Positions 8,451 through 16,545 of a stretch of DNA of 64,000 nucleotides are shown here, in pieces; within the stretch, counting starts at the first letter, position 1, and the number at the start of each line of letters is the position of its first letter. The stretch lies in contig JACPGB010000017.1 of NCBI GenBank assembly GCA_016182655.1, forward strand, positions 1-64,000, read 5' to 3'. This DNA is from Deltaproteobacteria bacterium. Its GTDB lineage: Bacteria > Desulfobacterota > GWC2-55-46. Under the pieces are notes generated by a model that had not been told where the DNA came from, ran no database searches, and was given only the letters and a program-made list of their open reading frames with translations. The position numbers and the translations under genes are program-made.

Positions 8451-8951
8451 ATGCCTTCAATTAGAATATCAAAAGACGCCGTCTCTGATATTTATTTCCT
8501 TACCTTTACCGTCAAAAACTGGTATTACATATTCGACAGAAACAACCGCTTTGATATTCTAGCCGATTCAATAAAATATTGCCAAGAGCATAAAGGACTT
8601 AAGCTGTATGCTTATGTTTTTATGCTCAACCACATCCATCTGGTCGCCTCTGCGCCGGACATGGTCTCCTTTGCAAGGGACTTTAAAAAGTTTACCTCAA
8701 AGGCGATCCGGAAGAATATAATTGCAACGGAGCCGGACGCGCTCGGCCTTTTTGAGGGCGACAATGGGAAATATGAGTTCTGGGCAAAGACGAACATGCC
8801 CAAGGCCATTGAAAGCGAGCCCTACTTCCTGCAGAAGATCGACTATGTCCACAACAACCCTGTCCGCAAGCAATATGTACAAAGGCCGGAAGATTGGGTA
8901 TGGTCGTCCGCAAACCCTGACAGCAGTATAAAGACCGAGCCGCTATTCTGA
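8451..8951 (+). CDS. REP-associated tyrosine transposase (RAYT)
   Basis: 166 aa from ATG 8451; an in-frame TTG at 8421 is an alternative and neither has a strong ribosome site. The protein is a Y1 HUH enzyme: YFLTFTVKNWYYIF near the start, the HUH motif MLNHIHLVAS (about residues 57-66), and the C-terminal helix KIDYVHNNPVRKQYV with the candidate catalytic Tyr, followed by WVWSSA. These are hallmarks of TnpA-REP proteins related to IS200/IS605 TnpA. It is flanked by matching REP palindromes on both sides, which argues that it is the cognate domesticated transposase. Confidence 0.9.
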   Translation: MPSIRISKDAVSDIYFLTFTVKNWYYIFDRNNRFDILADSIKYCQEHKGLKLYAYVFMLNHIHLVASAPDMVSFARDFKKFTSKAIRKNIIATEPDALGLFEGDNGKYEFWAKTNMPKAIESEPYFLQKIDYVHNNPVRKQYVQRPEDWVWSSANPDSSIKTEPLF

Positions 8952-8984
8952 CAAGGTCGCTGATATGAGGGATTACGAATTATA

Positions 8985-9011
8985 GGGTTCAGGTTACAAA
9001 CCTGAACCCGC
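8985..9011. repeat. REP-like palindrome downstream of RAYT
   Basis: Arms GGGTTCAGGTT and AACCTGAACCC with the loop ACA lie 34 bp after the transposase stop. The arms are the same as at 7302-7331. Confidence 0.8.
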
Positions 9012-9048
9012 ATGGAGACTGATTTAAATATCATTAGAGTCGTTATAT

Positions 9049-9090
9049 AATCCCCCTCAGTCCCCCTTTAGAAAGGGGGGAAAATTTACA
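9049..9090. repeat. Dispersed hairpin repeat (TCCCCCTCAGTCCCCC type)
   Basis: The block TCCCCCTCAGTCCCCCTTTA followed by GAAAGGGGG forms a stem-loop. The same block recurs at 49432-49464 in the tail operon of the prophage-like region. Confidence 0.7.
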
Positions 9091-9143
9091 TCGGACACTC
9101 CCATCAGAGTAAAAGAGAAAAGGGGGGGAACAAGGTGCGTGAT

Positions 9144-9938
9144 ATGAAGATAGGTTTTCTACAGACAAGGCCGGTATTCGGGGAAATAAAAAAGAACACC
9201 GAGAACGCGGCGGGTGAAATAGAAAGGCTCGATTGCGACCTCATCGTCCTCCCCGAGCTCTTCTCGACAGGATACCAGTTTCGTAACAAGGCGGAGCTAC
9301 TGAAACTCTCCGAGGAGATAGACGGCGGCTACGCCGTGGGGAGGCTCAAGGATATCGCCAAAAAGAAGAATATGCACATCGTAGCCGGGCTCGCGGAAAA
9401 GGAGGGGCGGAGGGCGTACAACTCTTCCGTCCTCATAGGCCCCAAGGGTGTCGTCGGCCTCTACAGGAAGGCGCACCTCTTCTGGGACGAGAGGAAGATC
9501 TTCACTCCCGGCGACAGGCCCCTTTCTGTCCATAAGGCGGGTAGGGCAAGGGTCGGGATGATGATATGCTTCGACTGGGTCTTTCCCGAGGTGGCGAGGA
9601 CTCTTGCGCTTCTCGGGGCGGACATAATATGTCAGCCTTCGAACCTCGTGCTCCCGTACTGCCCGGAGGCGATGAAGACCCGGTCCTTGGAGAACAGGGT
9701 TTTTTCTATCACCGCCAACAGGGTGGGGACAGAGGAGAGGGTGGCCGGCAAGCGTCTTAAGTTCATAGGTTCGAGCCAGATAGTAGCCCCGAACGGGGCC
9801 GTCCTTTACAGGGCCGGGGGGTGGAGGGTTGAAGCGAGGGTGGTGGAGGTAGACCCGAGGGATGCCCGAAGGAAGAAGATAACCCCGTTGAACGACATTA
9901 TTAAGGACAGGAGAGTAGACCTCTTTAAGCTTGGATAG
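9144..9938 (+). CDS. Carbon-nitrogen hydrolase (nitrilase superfamily)
   Basis: 264 aa from ATG 9144 (AAGGTG 6 bp upstream); an in-frame GTG at 9135 would add three residues. The Glu-Lys-Cys triad is visible: LIVLPELFSTGY (Glu), YRKAHLFWDE (Lys) and VGMMICFDWVFPE (Cys). The rest (QPSNLVLPYCP, ENRVFSITANR, GSSQIVAPNG) fits amidases and N-carbamoyl-type hydrolases of the superfamily. The natural substrate, an amide or carbamoyl compound, cannot be read from sequence. The gene stands alone between repeat-rich intergenic regions. Confidence 0.85.
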   Translation: MKIGFLQTRPVFGEIKKNTENAAGEIERLDCDLIVLPELFSTGYQFRNKAELLKLSEEIDGGYAVGRLKDIAKKKNMHIVAGLAEKEGRRAYNSSVLIGPKGVVGLYRKAHLFWDERKIFTPGDRPLSVHKAGRARVGMMICFDWVFPEVARTLALLGADIICQPSNLVLPYCPEAMKTRSLENRVFSITANRVGTEERVAGKRLKFIGSSQIVAPNGAVLYRAGGWRVEARVVEVDPRDARRKKITPLNDIIKDRRVDLFKLG

Positions 9939-9975
9939 GGTCGTTTTTTGTTGGTAGAAGGGCTGGGTTTTAATG

Positions 9976-10266
9976 CGACCCCTCCCAGCCTCCCCTTGTA
10001 AAAAGGGGAGGAGTTTAAACATCCCCTCCTTAACAAGGAGGGGCTAGGGGAGGTCGTATTTAAGGTCTGGATGGCGGGGCTCGTTAGTCCCTCCTATGGT
10101 TTTAATGTTGATGAAAAGGCAGGGATCAATACGACCCCTCCCAACCTCCCCTTGTTAAGGGGAGGAGTTAACTGGATTCCCGCTTTAAGTCCGCGGGAAT
10201 GACAAGATTGGCTTTGAAGGCTTTCACCCTCCCCTCTATCCCCTCCCGTCGAGGGAGGGAGGTTTA
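9976..10266. repeat. Cluster of hairpin repeats of three families
   Basis: This gene-free stretch holds CTCCCAGCCTCCCCTTGTAA-type hairpins (9976-10057, and again at 10135-10170), one CTGGATTCCCGC...GCGGGAATGAC palindrome (10172-10203, copy at 53858-53888), and one CCCTCCC/GGGAGGG hairpin (10225-10266). No ORF here looks like a gene. Confidence 0.7.
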
Positions 10267-10397
10267 AAAAGGGCTTTTATCATGAAACCGGCCCCATTGA
10301 TGCCGGAACCGTCTTGGCGTTATCTGCTTATAAAACAAATGGTTACGCCTTGATGTGTCCATCCCGGAGGCACTTCCCGCAGTTTGCTACCCGCAAC

Positions 10398-10412
10398 TGT
10401 ATACAGTATACA
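10398..10412. promoter_or_regulatory. 15-bp palindrome, candidate operator of nuo
   Basis: The perfect inverted repeat TGTATACAGTATACA ends 8 bp before the -35 box of the nuo promoter. A dimeric regulator bound here would sit where activators or repressors usually act. The regulator is unknown. Confidence 0.5.
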
Positions 10413-10420
10413 TTTTCCCC

Positions 10421-10449
10421 TTGACAAATCCTTGCGGTTGTTTTATCTT
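10421..10449 (+). promoter_or_regulatory. Sigma70 promoter of the nuo operon
   Basis: A perfect -35 TTGACA (10421-10426), a 17-bp spacer and a -10 TATCTT (10444-10449). The predicted 5' leader to nuoA is about 75 nt. It is the only strong promoter I see before the long run of co-directional nuo genes. Confidence 0.75.
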
Positions 10450-10531
10450 GCCTTCTACCCTGACCGACCTTATCGTAACAATTAGCACTTTTTACAATAC
10501 TCCGTTGTAGAAACGACAAAGGGGTCTTACG

Positions 10532-10897
10532 ATGGTGTTTTCTTATCTCCCAGTGCTCGTGATGATCGGCATCGCGACCGTCATGGCCATCGGGGCCCTT
10601 TTCATGAGCTTCGTATTCCGCCCGAGAAACCCCTACAAGGACAAGCTTTCCCCTTGGGAGTGCGGCATGGAGCCCGTGGGTGAGGCCAACAAGGGCCACT
10701 TCAGGGTCCACTTCTTCGTTATCGCCATACTCTTCATCGTATTCGACGTCGAAACACTCTTCCTTTTTCCATGGGCCGTGATATTCACCGAAAAGGCCCT
10801 TTCCTCGTTTATTTTTGTTGAGATGGTGGTGTTCATCGCGATCCTCGCCGTCGGGCTCATCTACGCCTGGGTAAAGGGCGCGCTCGAGTGGGTTTAG
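10532..10897 (+). CDS. nuoA: NADH-quinone oxidoreductase subunit A
   Basis: 121 aa, usual length for NuoA. Three membrane helices are visible, with the conserved segments KLSPWECGMEP (loop near the quinone site) and FFVIAILFIVFDVETLFLFPWA. It is a membrane subunit of respiratory complex I and the first gene of a 14-subunit operon. AAAGGGG lies just upstream of the ATG. Confidence 0.95.
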   Translation: MVFSYLPVLVMIGIATVMAIGALFMSFVFRPRNPYKDKLSPWECGMEPVGEANKGHFRVHFFVIAILFIVFDVETLFLFPWAVIFTEKALSSFIFVEMVVFIAILAVGLIYAWVKGALEWV

Positions 10898-10959
10898 CAC
10901 GGCGTTTTTGTATTATTTTTAAAAACAACCACAACCTTAATATATAAAGCAAGGCTCTC

Positions 10960-11520
10960 ATGGACGAAAGAAACCCGCTCGAGGAGTCTCTACTCTTCAC
11001 GACCCTCGAGTCCATAGCGGACGTCATAAGGAACAACCCGCTCGTCAAGACGGTGAAGCACAACGCCGTAGTAGGCGACGTCGTCAACTGGGGGCGCTCA
11101 TCCGCCCTCTGGCCGATGACCTTCGGGCTGGCCTGTTGCGCCATCGAAATGATAGCGGCCGGGTGCTCGCGCTACGATACCGACCGTTTGGGGATCGTCT
11201 TCAGGCCCTCGCCCAGGCAGTCGGACGTGATGGTCGTCGCCGGGACAATGACCAAGAAGATAGCCCCGGCCGTAAAGAAGCTCTACGACCAGATGCCGGA
11301 GCCGAGGTGGGTCATAGCCCAGGGCGGGTGCGCCTCCGCCGGAGGGCCGTACAACACCTACGCGGTCGTCCAGGGCACGGACCTCGTCATCCCGGTCGAC
11401 GTATACATCCCGGGGTGCCCGCCGAGGCCGGACGCGTTGCTCTTCGGCTTCCTCCAGCTCATGGAAAAGATAAAGAAGGAAAACCCCTTCATACTTGAGG
11501 AGAGAAAGATCTCGTTATGA
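10960..11520 (+). CDS. nuoB: NADH-quinone oxidoreductase subunit B
   Basis: 186 aa. It carries the ligands of cluster N2, the last 4Fe-4S before quinone: [11 protein letters not shown] (tandem Cys), [13 protein letters not shown] and YIPGCPPRP. NuoB forms part of the quinone pocket on the cytoplasmic arm. Its TGA overlaps the ATG of nuoC by ATGA, so the two are coupled. Confidence 0.96.
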   Translation: MDERNPLEESLLFTTLESIADVIRNNPLVKTVKHNAVVGDVVNWGRSSALWPMTFGLACCAIEMIAAGCSRYDTDRLGIVFRPSPRQSDVMVVAGTMTKKIAPAVKKLYDQMPEPRWVIAQGGCASAGGPYNTYAVVQGTDLVIPVDVYIPGCPPRPDALLFGFLQLMEKIKKENPFILEERKISL

Positions 11521-12026
11521 AGCAGAACGACGAAGACCTCCTCGTAAAGAAGGTCAAGGACAACTTCAGGCACGACATCGTCGAGACGACCGTCTACAAG
11601 GGAGAGGTCACGCACCTCATCGACGTCAAGTCGCTCCGCGCGGTCTGCAACTTTTTGAAGACCGACCCGGACCTCAGGATGAACTTCCTCTGCGATGTCG
11701 TCGGCGTCGATTACTTCAAGGAGACGCCGAGGTTCGAGGTCGTCTATCACTTTTATTCCATCCAGAAAAAGCACCGGATAAGGATAAAGGTGAGGGTCGC
11801 CGAGAACGAAACGGTGCCGTCGGTTACGCACCTCTGGCCCGGGGCGGACTGGCCCGAGCGCGAGGTCTACGACATGTTCGGGATAGTCTTCGAGGGGCAC
11901 CCCGACCTTAAGAGGATATACCTGGCCCACGACTGGGTGGGGTATCCGCTAAGGAAGGACTATCCGTTACGGGGATACAAGGACAGGTATAACCCCTACG
12001 GCGAGGAGAAGCCGGAGGAGATCTGA
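11517..12026 (+). CDS. nuoC: NADH-quinone oxidoreductase subunit C
   Basis: 169 aa, the 30-kDa type subunit, here separate from NuoD (E. coli has a fused NuoCD). The signature [20 protein letters not shown] and the C-terminal [12 protein letters not shown] are clear. The last 20 bp of coding sequence are duplicated 89 bp downstream (12003-12022 and 12092-12111), linked to an inserted hairpin repeat. Confidence 0.95.
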   Translation: MKQNDEDLLVKKVKDNFRHDIVETTVYKGEVTHLIDVKSLRAVCNFLKTDPDLRMNFLCDVVGVDYFKETPRFEVVYHFYSIQKKHRIRIKVRVAENETVPSVTHLWPGADWPEREVYDMFGIVFEGHPDLKRIYLAHDWVGYPLRKDYPLRGYKDRYNPYGEEKPEEI

Positions 12027-12175
12027 GATTCAGGGTGGCGAGCCTCCCCCTCACCCCCACCCTCTCCCGCAAGGGGAGAGGGAGATTGAAAGAGGAGAAG
12101 CCGGAGGAGATATAAGGCCCGGGATGGGCAATCTCCCCCACAACCCCGCCCTCTCCAGGGGGAGAGGGTGATAAA
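12003..12175. repeat. Duplicated nuoC end with two CT-rich hairpin repeats
   Basis: GAGGAGAAGCCGGAGGAGAT occurs at 12003-12022 (end of nuoC) and again at 12092-12111. Each copy is followed by a stop codon and then by a hairpin repeat of the CCACCCTCTCCC / GGGGAGAGGG kind. The gap between nuoC and nuoD (12027-12342) contains nothing else that I recognise. Confidence 0.75.
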
Positions 12176-12342
12176 AATAGGGGCTGGCAAGAGAAGCACT
12201 GAAAAAAATAGATAGGCAATTCAAATATCGAAAGCCTGTTTTGCGAGAGCGGCAAAGGTCTTGTTTTTGGCATCAGAGCCCTTGAGATTGCTTCGTCGTG
12301 GAAAACCGCTCCTCGCAATGACGAAATAAAAAATTATATAAA

Positions 12343-13533
12343 ATGACGGAACGCGAAGAGATAATAGCTACACGGGAAGTGACCCTGCACATGGGGCCGC
12401 AGCACCCGTCCACCCACGGGGTCCTTCACCTCATCCTCGACCTCCAGGGTGAAAAGATACTCAATGTGGAGCCGGATATCGGTTACCTCCATAGGGGGAC
12501 CGAAAAGATAGCCGAGAACCTCCTTTACCATCAGTTCGTCCCGTATACCGACAGGCTCGACTACATGTGCGCGATGTCGAACAACCTCGCGTACGTGATG
12601 GCGGTTGAAAAGCTCCTCGGGATCGAGATAACCGAGCGCGCGAAGTACATAAGGGTGATCTCCGCCGAGCTCTCAAGGATCGCCGGGCATCTTCTCGCAT
12701 TAGGCGCGTGGGCGCTCGACCTGGGCGCCATGTCCATCCTCCTCTACGCCATGAGGGAGAGGGAGATAGTCCTCGACATATTCGAGGAGATCTGCGGCGC
12801 GAGGATGACCTTGAGCTATCTCCGGGTCGGCGGCGTCAGGTACGACTTTACGGATTCCATCAAGGAGTCCATTAAGAGACTCCTCGAGATCCTCCCAAAG
12901 AGGATGGACGAGTACGAGAAGATACTCCTCGGAAACAGGATATGGATACAGAGGAACAGGGGTGTCGGCGTCATCACAGGCGAGGACGCGATCTCGTTCG
13001 GCCTTAGCGGTCCGGCGCTCCGCGCGAGCGGCGTAAAATGGGACATAAGGAAAGACGAGCCGTATCTCGTCTACGACAGGTTCGACTTCGATACTCCTTT
13101 GGGAGAGAACGGCGACTGCCTTGACAGGTATAACGTGAGGTTCGAGGAGATAAAGCAGTCGATGAGGATAATAAAGCAGGCGCTCCGCGACCTGCCCGAA
13201 GGCCCGTTCAACGTGGACATGCCGAGCCTCGTGCCTCCGCCGAAGCCGGACGTCTACAAGAACATGGAGAACCTCATCCACCACTTCAAATATGTCTCTC
13301 AGGGGTTCAAGGCCCCGAAGGGCGAGGTCTACTCGGCTATAGAGGCGCCCAAGGGCGAGCTCGGGGTGTATATCGTGAGCGACGGGTCTGAAAAGCCCTA
13401 CAGGCTGAAGCTCCGCGTACCGTCGTTCCACAACCTTCAGACCATAAACCACATGTCGAAGGGCAGATACCTTGCCGACGTCATCGCGATTGTGTCGAGC
13501 CTCGACCCGGTCTTCGGCGAGTGCGACAAGTAA
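12343..13533 (+). CDS. nuoD: NADH-quinone oxidoreductase subunit D
   Basis: 396 aa, the 49-kDa subunit that with NuoB lines the quinone cavity. Conserved segments: HMGPQHPSTHGVLHL near the N-terminus (quinone-binding His region), DIGYLHRGTEKIAE, YTDRLDYMCAMSNN and the C-terminal PVFGECDK. It lies 316 bp after nuoC because of repeat insertions, but no terminator with a T-run is seen there, so the operon probably continues through. Confidence 0.96.
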   Translation: MTEREEIIATREVTLHMGPQHPSTHGVLHLILDLQGEKILNVEPDIGYLHRGTEKIAENLLYHQFVPYTDRLDYMCAMSNNLAYVMAVEKLLGIEITERAKYIRVISAELSRIAGHLLALGAWALDLGAMSILLYAMREREIVLDIFEEICGARMTLSYLRVGGVRYDFTDSIKESIKRLLEILPKRMDEYEKILLGNRIWIQRNRGVGVITGEDAISFGLSGPALRASGVKWDIRKDEPYLVYDRFDFDTPLGENGDCLDRYNVRFEEIKQSMRIIKQALRDLPEGPFNVDMPSLVPPPKPDVYKNMENLIHHFKYVSQGFKAPKGEVYSAIEAPKGELGVYIVSDGSEKPYRLKLRVPSFHNLQTINHMSKGRYLADVIAIVSSLDPVFGECDK

Positions 13534-13555
13534 GGCATATACAAAGGTAAAGGCC

Positions 13556-14026
13556 ATGCTTTCAGAGGAAGCTAAAAAAGAGATAGAAAAGGCGCTCAGG
13601 AAGTACCCGAACAAGCGCTCCGCCGTGATGGACGCGCTCCGCTCCGCCCAGAAGGCGCGCGGGGGGCACCTCGAGAAGGCCGACATGGACGAGATAGCCG
13701 TCATCCTCGAGATGCAGGCGGTCGAGGTCAACGCCGCCGCGGCCTTCTATACGATGTACAATATCGACAAGCCCGTGGGCAAGTACCATATACAGGTATG
13801 CAGGAACATCTCGTGCTCGCTCATGGGCGCGGAGCACATCATAAAGCACATGGAGAGGACCCTGAACATCAAGACCGGCGAGACGACCGGGGATAAGAAG
13901 TTCACGCTCTCGACCGTCGAGTGTCTCGGCTCCTGCGGGACCGCTCCGATGATGCAGATAAACGACGACTTTCACGAGAACCTGGACGAGGCGAAGGTCG
14001 AAGAGATACTGAAGGGCCTCGAATAG
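13556..14026 (+). CDS. nuoE: NADH-quinone oxidoreductase subunit E
   Basis: 156 aa from ATG 13556, which has AAAGG upstream; the longer frame from 13472 would overlap nuoD with a non-conserved sequence. Thioredoxin-like 2Fe-2S protein: the ligands are QVCRNISCSLMG and TVECLGSCGTAPMMQI. NuoE holds cluster N1a in the NADH dehydrogenase module, next to NuoF. Confidence 0.95.
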   Translation: MLSEEAKKEIEKALRKYPNKRSAVMDALRSAQKARGGHLEKADMDEIAVILEMQAVEVNAAAAFYTMYNIDKPVGKYHIQVCRNISCSLMGAEHIIKHMERTLNIKTGETTGDKKFTLSTVECLGSCGTAPMMQINDDFHENLDEAKVEEILKGLE

Positions 14027-14054
14027 GCCGGATATCCATAGACAGAGCCATTAA

Positions 14055-15314
14055 ATGGAAAAAGTCATCTTAAAAAACCTGGGCAAGCCCGACTCGCACA
14101 AGCTGGAGAACTACGTCGCCAGCGGCGGGTACAAGGCCATACAGTCTGCCTTGAAGATGAGGCCCGACAACATCGTCCAGATGGTCAAGGACTCGGGGCT
14201 CAGGGGGCGCGGAGGCGCGGGCTTCTCTACCGGGCTCAAGTGGTCCTTCATTCCCAAGGACCCGACGATACAGAAGTACCTCTGCTGTAATGCGGATGAG
14301 GGAGAGCCCGGGACCTACAAGGACAGGGGGATAATGGACAACGACCCCCACATCCTCCTCGAAGGCATGATGATAACGAGCTACGCCATAGGCGCGTCCG
14401 TCGGCTACATCTACATAAGGGGCGAGTTCGTCTTCGGGGCCAAGAGGCTGGAAGCCGCGATAGACGAGGCCTACGCAAAGGGGTATCTCGGGAAGAACAT
14501 ATTCGGATCGAACTTCTCTCTCGACATATACATACACAGGGGTTACGGCGCATACATCTGCGGCGAGGAGACGGCGCTCCTTGAGTCCATTGAGGGTCTC
14601 CGCGCACAGCCGAGGAAGAAGCCGCCGTTCCCGGCGCTCGCCGGACTCTACGGCAAGCCCACGGTCATAAACAACGTGGAGACTCTCGCCTGCATACCGG
14701 CGATCATCGAGAAGGGGCCGGAGTGGTTCTCGAAGATGGGGCCCGAGAAGAGCCCCGGGCCGAAGATATTCTGTGTGAGCGGGCATGTTAAAAAGCCCGG
14801 TCTCTACGAGCTTCCGATGGGGACGACCGTAAGGGACCTGATATACAACCACTGCGGCGGGATGCTGACGGACAAGCCCCTTAAGGCCGTGATACCGGGA
14901 GGCGTGAGCGCCCCGTTGCTCACCGCAAGGGAGCTGGACACGGCCCTTGACTTCGATTCCCTCGCGGCAAAGGGGTCGATGCTCGGCTCGGGCGCGGTCG
15001 TCGTGATGGACGAGTCCGCATGCATGGTGAAGTCGGCCTATATAATAAACAGGTTCTTCAGCCATGAGTCGTGCGGCAAATGCACGCCGTGCAGGGACGG
15101 CACGCCGTGGCTTACGAGGGTGCTTAAGAGGATAGAGCACGGCGAGGGGAGACCCGGCGACATAGAGCTCCTCGAGAGCCTCTGCACCAACATATTCGGC
15201 AGGACCTTCTGCCCGCTCGGCGACGGCGCGGTGATGGCGCTAAGAGGGCATCTCAAGAACTTCAGGGAAGAGTTTCAGTTCCACATAGACCACAAGCGGT
15301 GCATGGCGTCGTAA
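14055..15314 (+). CDS. nuoF: NADH-quinone oxidoreductase subunit F
   Basis: 419 aa, the NADH- and FMN-binding subunit. Motifs: SGLRGRGGAGFSTGLKW (Gly-rich, NADH), CNADEGEPGTYKDR (FMN), YICGEETALLESIEG, and the N3 4Fe-4S ligands SCGKCTPCRDG plus the distal Cys in FCPLGDGA. Its presence shows that this complex I can take electrons from NADH rather than only ferredoxin or F420H2. Confidence 0.96.
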   Translation: MEKVILKNLGKPDSHKLENYVASGGYKAIQSALKMRPDNIVQMVKDSGLRGRGGAGFSTGLKWSFIPKDPTIQKYLCCNADEGEPGTYKDRGIMDNDPHILLEGMMITSYAIGASVGYIYIRGEFVFGAKRLEAAIDEAYAKGYLGKNIFGSNFSLDIYIHRGYGAYICGEETALLESIEGLRAQPRKKPPFPALAGLYGKPTVINNVETLACIPAIIEKGPEWFSKMGPEKSPGPKIFCVSGHVKKPGLYELPMGTTVRDLIYNHCGGMLTDKPLKAVIPGGVSAPLLTARELDTALDFDSLAAKGSMLGSGAVVVMDESACMVKSAYIINRFFSHESCGKCTPCRDGTPWLTRVLKRIEHGEGRPGDIELLESLCTNIFGRTFCPLGDGAVMALRGHLKNFREEFQFHIDHKRCMAS

Positions 15315-15324
15315 ACAGGGGCAA

Positions 15325-16545
15325 ATGGTTACCGTAAAGATAAACGGAAAAGAGATAACCGTAGAGGATAATACCCTTATCCTCGACGCGGCTCGCCACG
15401 CGGGATACGAGATACCGACCTTCTGCTATCAGGCCGACCTCGTCGGCATAGGTTCCTGCAGGATGTGCCTCGTGGAAATTGAGGGGCAGAAGAAGCTCCA
15501 GCCCTCTTGCGTCACGCCAGTCCTCCACGGCATGTCGATAAACACCGAGACGTCGACGGTAATGTCCGCGCGCGCCTCGATGCTCGAATTTTTGCTCGCC
15601 AACCACGCGCTCGACTGCCCGGTGTGTGACAAGGGCGGAGAGTGCGAGCTCCAGGACATGGTCTACAAGTACGGCCCGCACAAGGGGAGGCACGCCGAAC
15701 CCAAGTTCAAGTTCCAGGAAAAGGACTACGCCTTAAGCCCCGTCATCATAAAGAACTCGAACAGGTGCGTGCAGTGCATGAAGTGCGTCCGCGTCTGCAG
15801 GGAGGTCGTCGGAGCGAATGTATTGGGCGCGCTCGGCAGGGGAGACCACCAGGAGGAGACGAGCTTTTTCCGGCACTTTTTGGACTGCGACCAGGACGGC
15901 AACTGCATAGAGGTCTGCCCGGTCGGCTGTTTCATGCGCCTGCCGTACAGGTACAAGACGAGGCCGTGGGACCTTAAGGGCGCGGATACCGTCTGCCAGT
16001 GGTGCGGAACCGGTTGCAGGATGGTGATAGAGGAGAGGGACGGGATACTTATAAGGTCAAAGGCCCAGATGGGCGTTGGGTTGAACAGCGAGACGCTCTG
16101 CGCGCGCGGCAGGTTCGGCAACGACTTCATGACCCGCGCCGAAAGGCTTAAGACCCCGCTCGTCAGAAGGTTCGGGAAGTTGGAGCCAGCCTCATGGCAG
16201 GAGGCGCTCGCCGTAATAAAGGAAAACGTGCCATCAGACGGCGAGAGGATCGGAGGCATCGCATCGCCCCGGCTTACGAACGAAGAGCTCTATCTCTTCC
16301 AGAAGCTTTTCAGGACCATATTCGGGTCCGCCAACATAGATTCGAGCTCGCGCTGGGGCTCAGACGCGGTAGAGGCGTTCGCAAAGGCGGCCTCGATGGA
16401 CGCGGGCGGCGTATCGGTATTCGACTGCATGGAGACCGACACAGTCCTTATAATAGGCTCCCACGTATCCGACGAGAACCCGGTAACGGACTACATTATC
16501 GGGCAAGGAAGGCGCGCTCCTCGAATCGATCATACTCTTCCTTAA
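15325..16545 (+). CDS. nuoG: NuoG N-terminal part (gene interrupted)
   Basis: 406 aa covering the iron-sulfur part of NuoG. Visible ligands: 2Fe-2S (CYQADLVGIGSCRMC, then C), HxxxCxxC type (HALDCPVCDKGGEC), two 4Fe-4S motifs (CVQCMKCVRVC and a later CxxxCPVGC), and the extra N7-type motif CQWCGTGC. The frame is normal up to NPVTDYII (about 16500), then runs into unrelated residues and stops at 16545. The rest of NuoG is in the +1 frame from 16505. This is a disrupted or mis-sequenced gene; see the next entry. Confidence 0.85.
   Translation: MVTVKINGKEITVEDNTLILDAARHAGYEIPTFCYQADLVGIGSCRMCLVEIEGQKKLQPSCVTPVLHGMSINTETSTVMSARASMLEFLLANHALDCPVCDKGGECELQDMVYKYGPHKGRHAEPKFKFQEKDYALSPVIIKNSNRCVQCMKCVRVCREVVGANVLGALGRGDHQEETSFFRHFLDCDQDGNCIEVCPVGCFMRLPYRYKTRPWDLKGADTVCQWCGTGCRMVIEERDGILIRSKAQMGVGLNSETLCARGRFGNDFMTRAERLKTPLVRRFGKLEPASWQEALAVIKENVPSDGERIGGIASPRLTNEELYLFQKLFRTIFGSANIDSSSRWGSDAVEAFAKAASMDAGGVSVFDCMETDTVLIIGSHVSDENPVTDYIIGQGRRAPRIDHTLP

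Noticed and set aside
10396-10413. LexA (SOS) box upstream of nuoA
   Set aside because: CTGTATACAG has only two bases between CTGT and ACAG, while the classical box needs eight.
11358-11930. Long minus-strand ORFs across the nuo operon
   Set aside because: They are antisense shadows of GC-rich codons in confirmed nuo genes and show low-complexity, Arg/Glu/Val-rich products.
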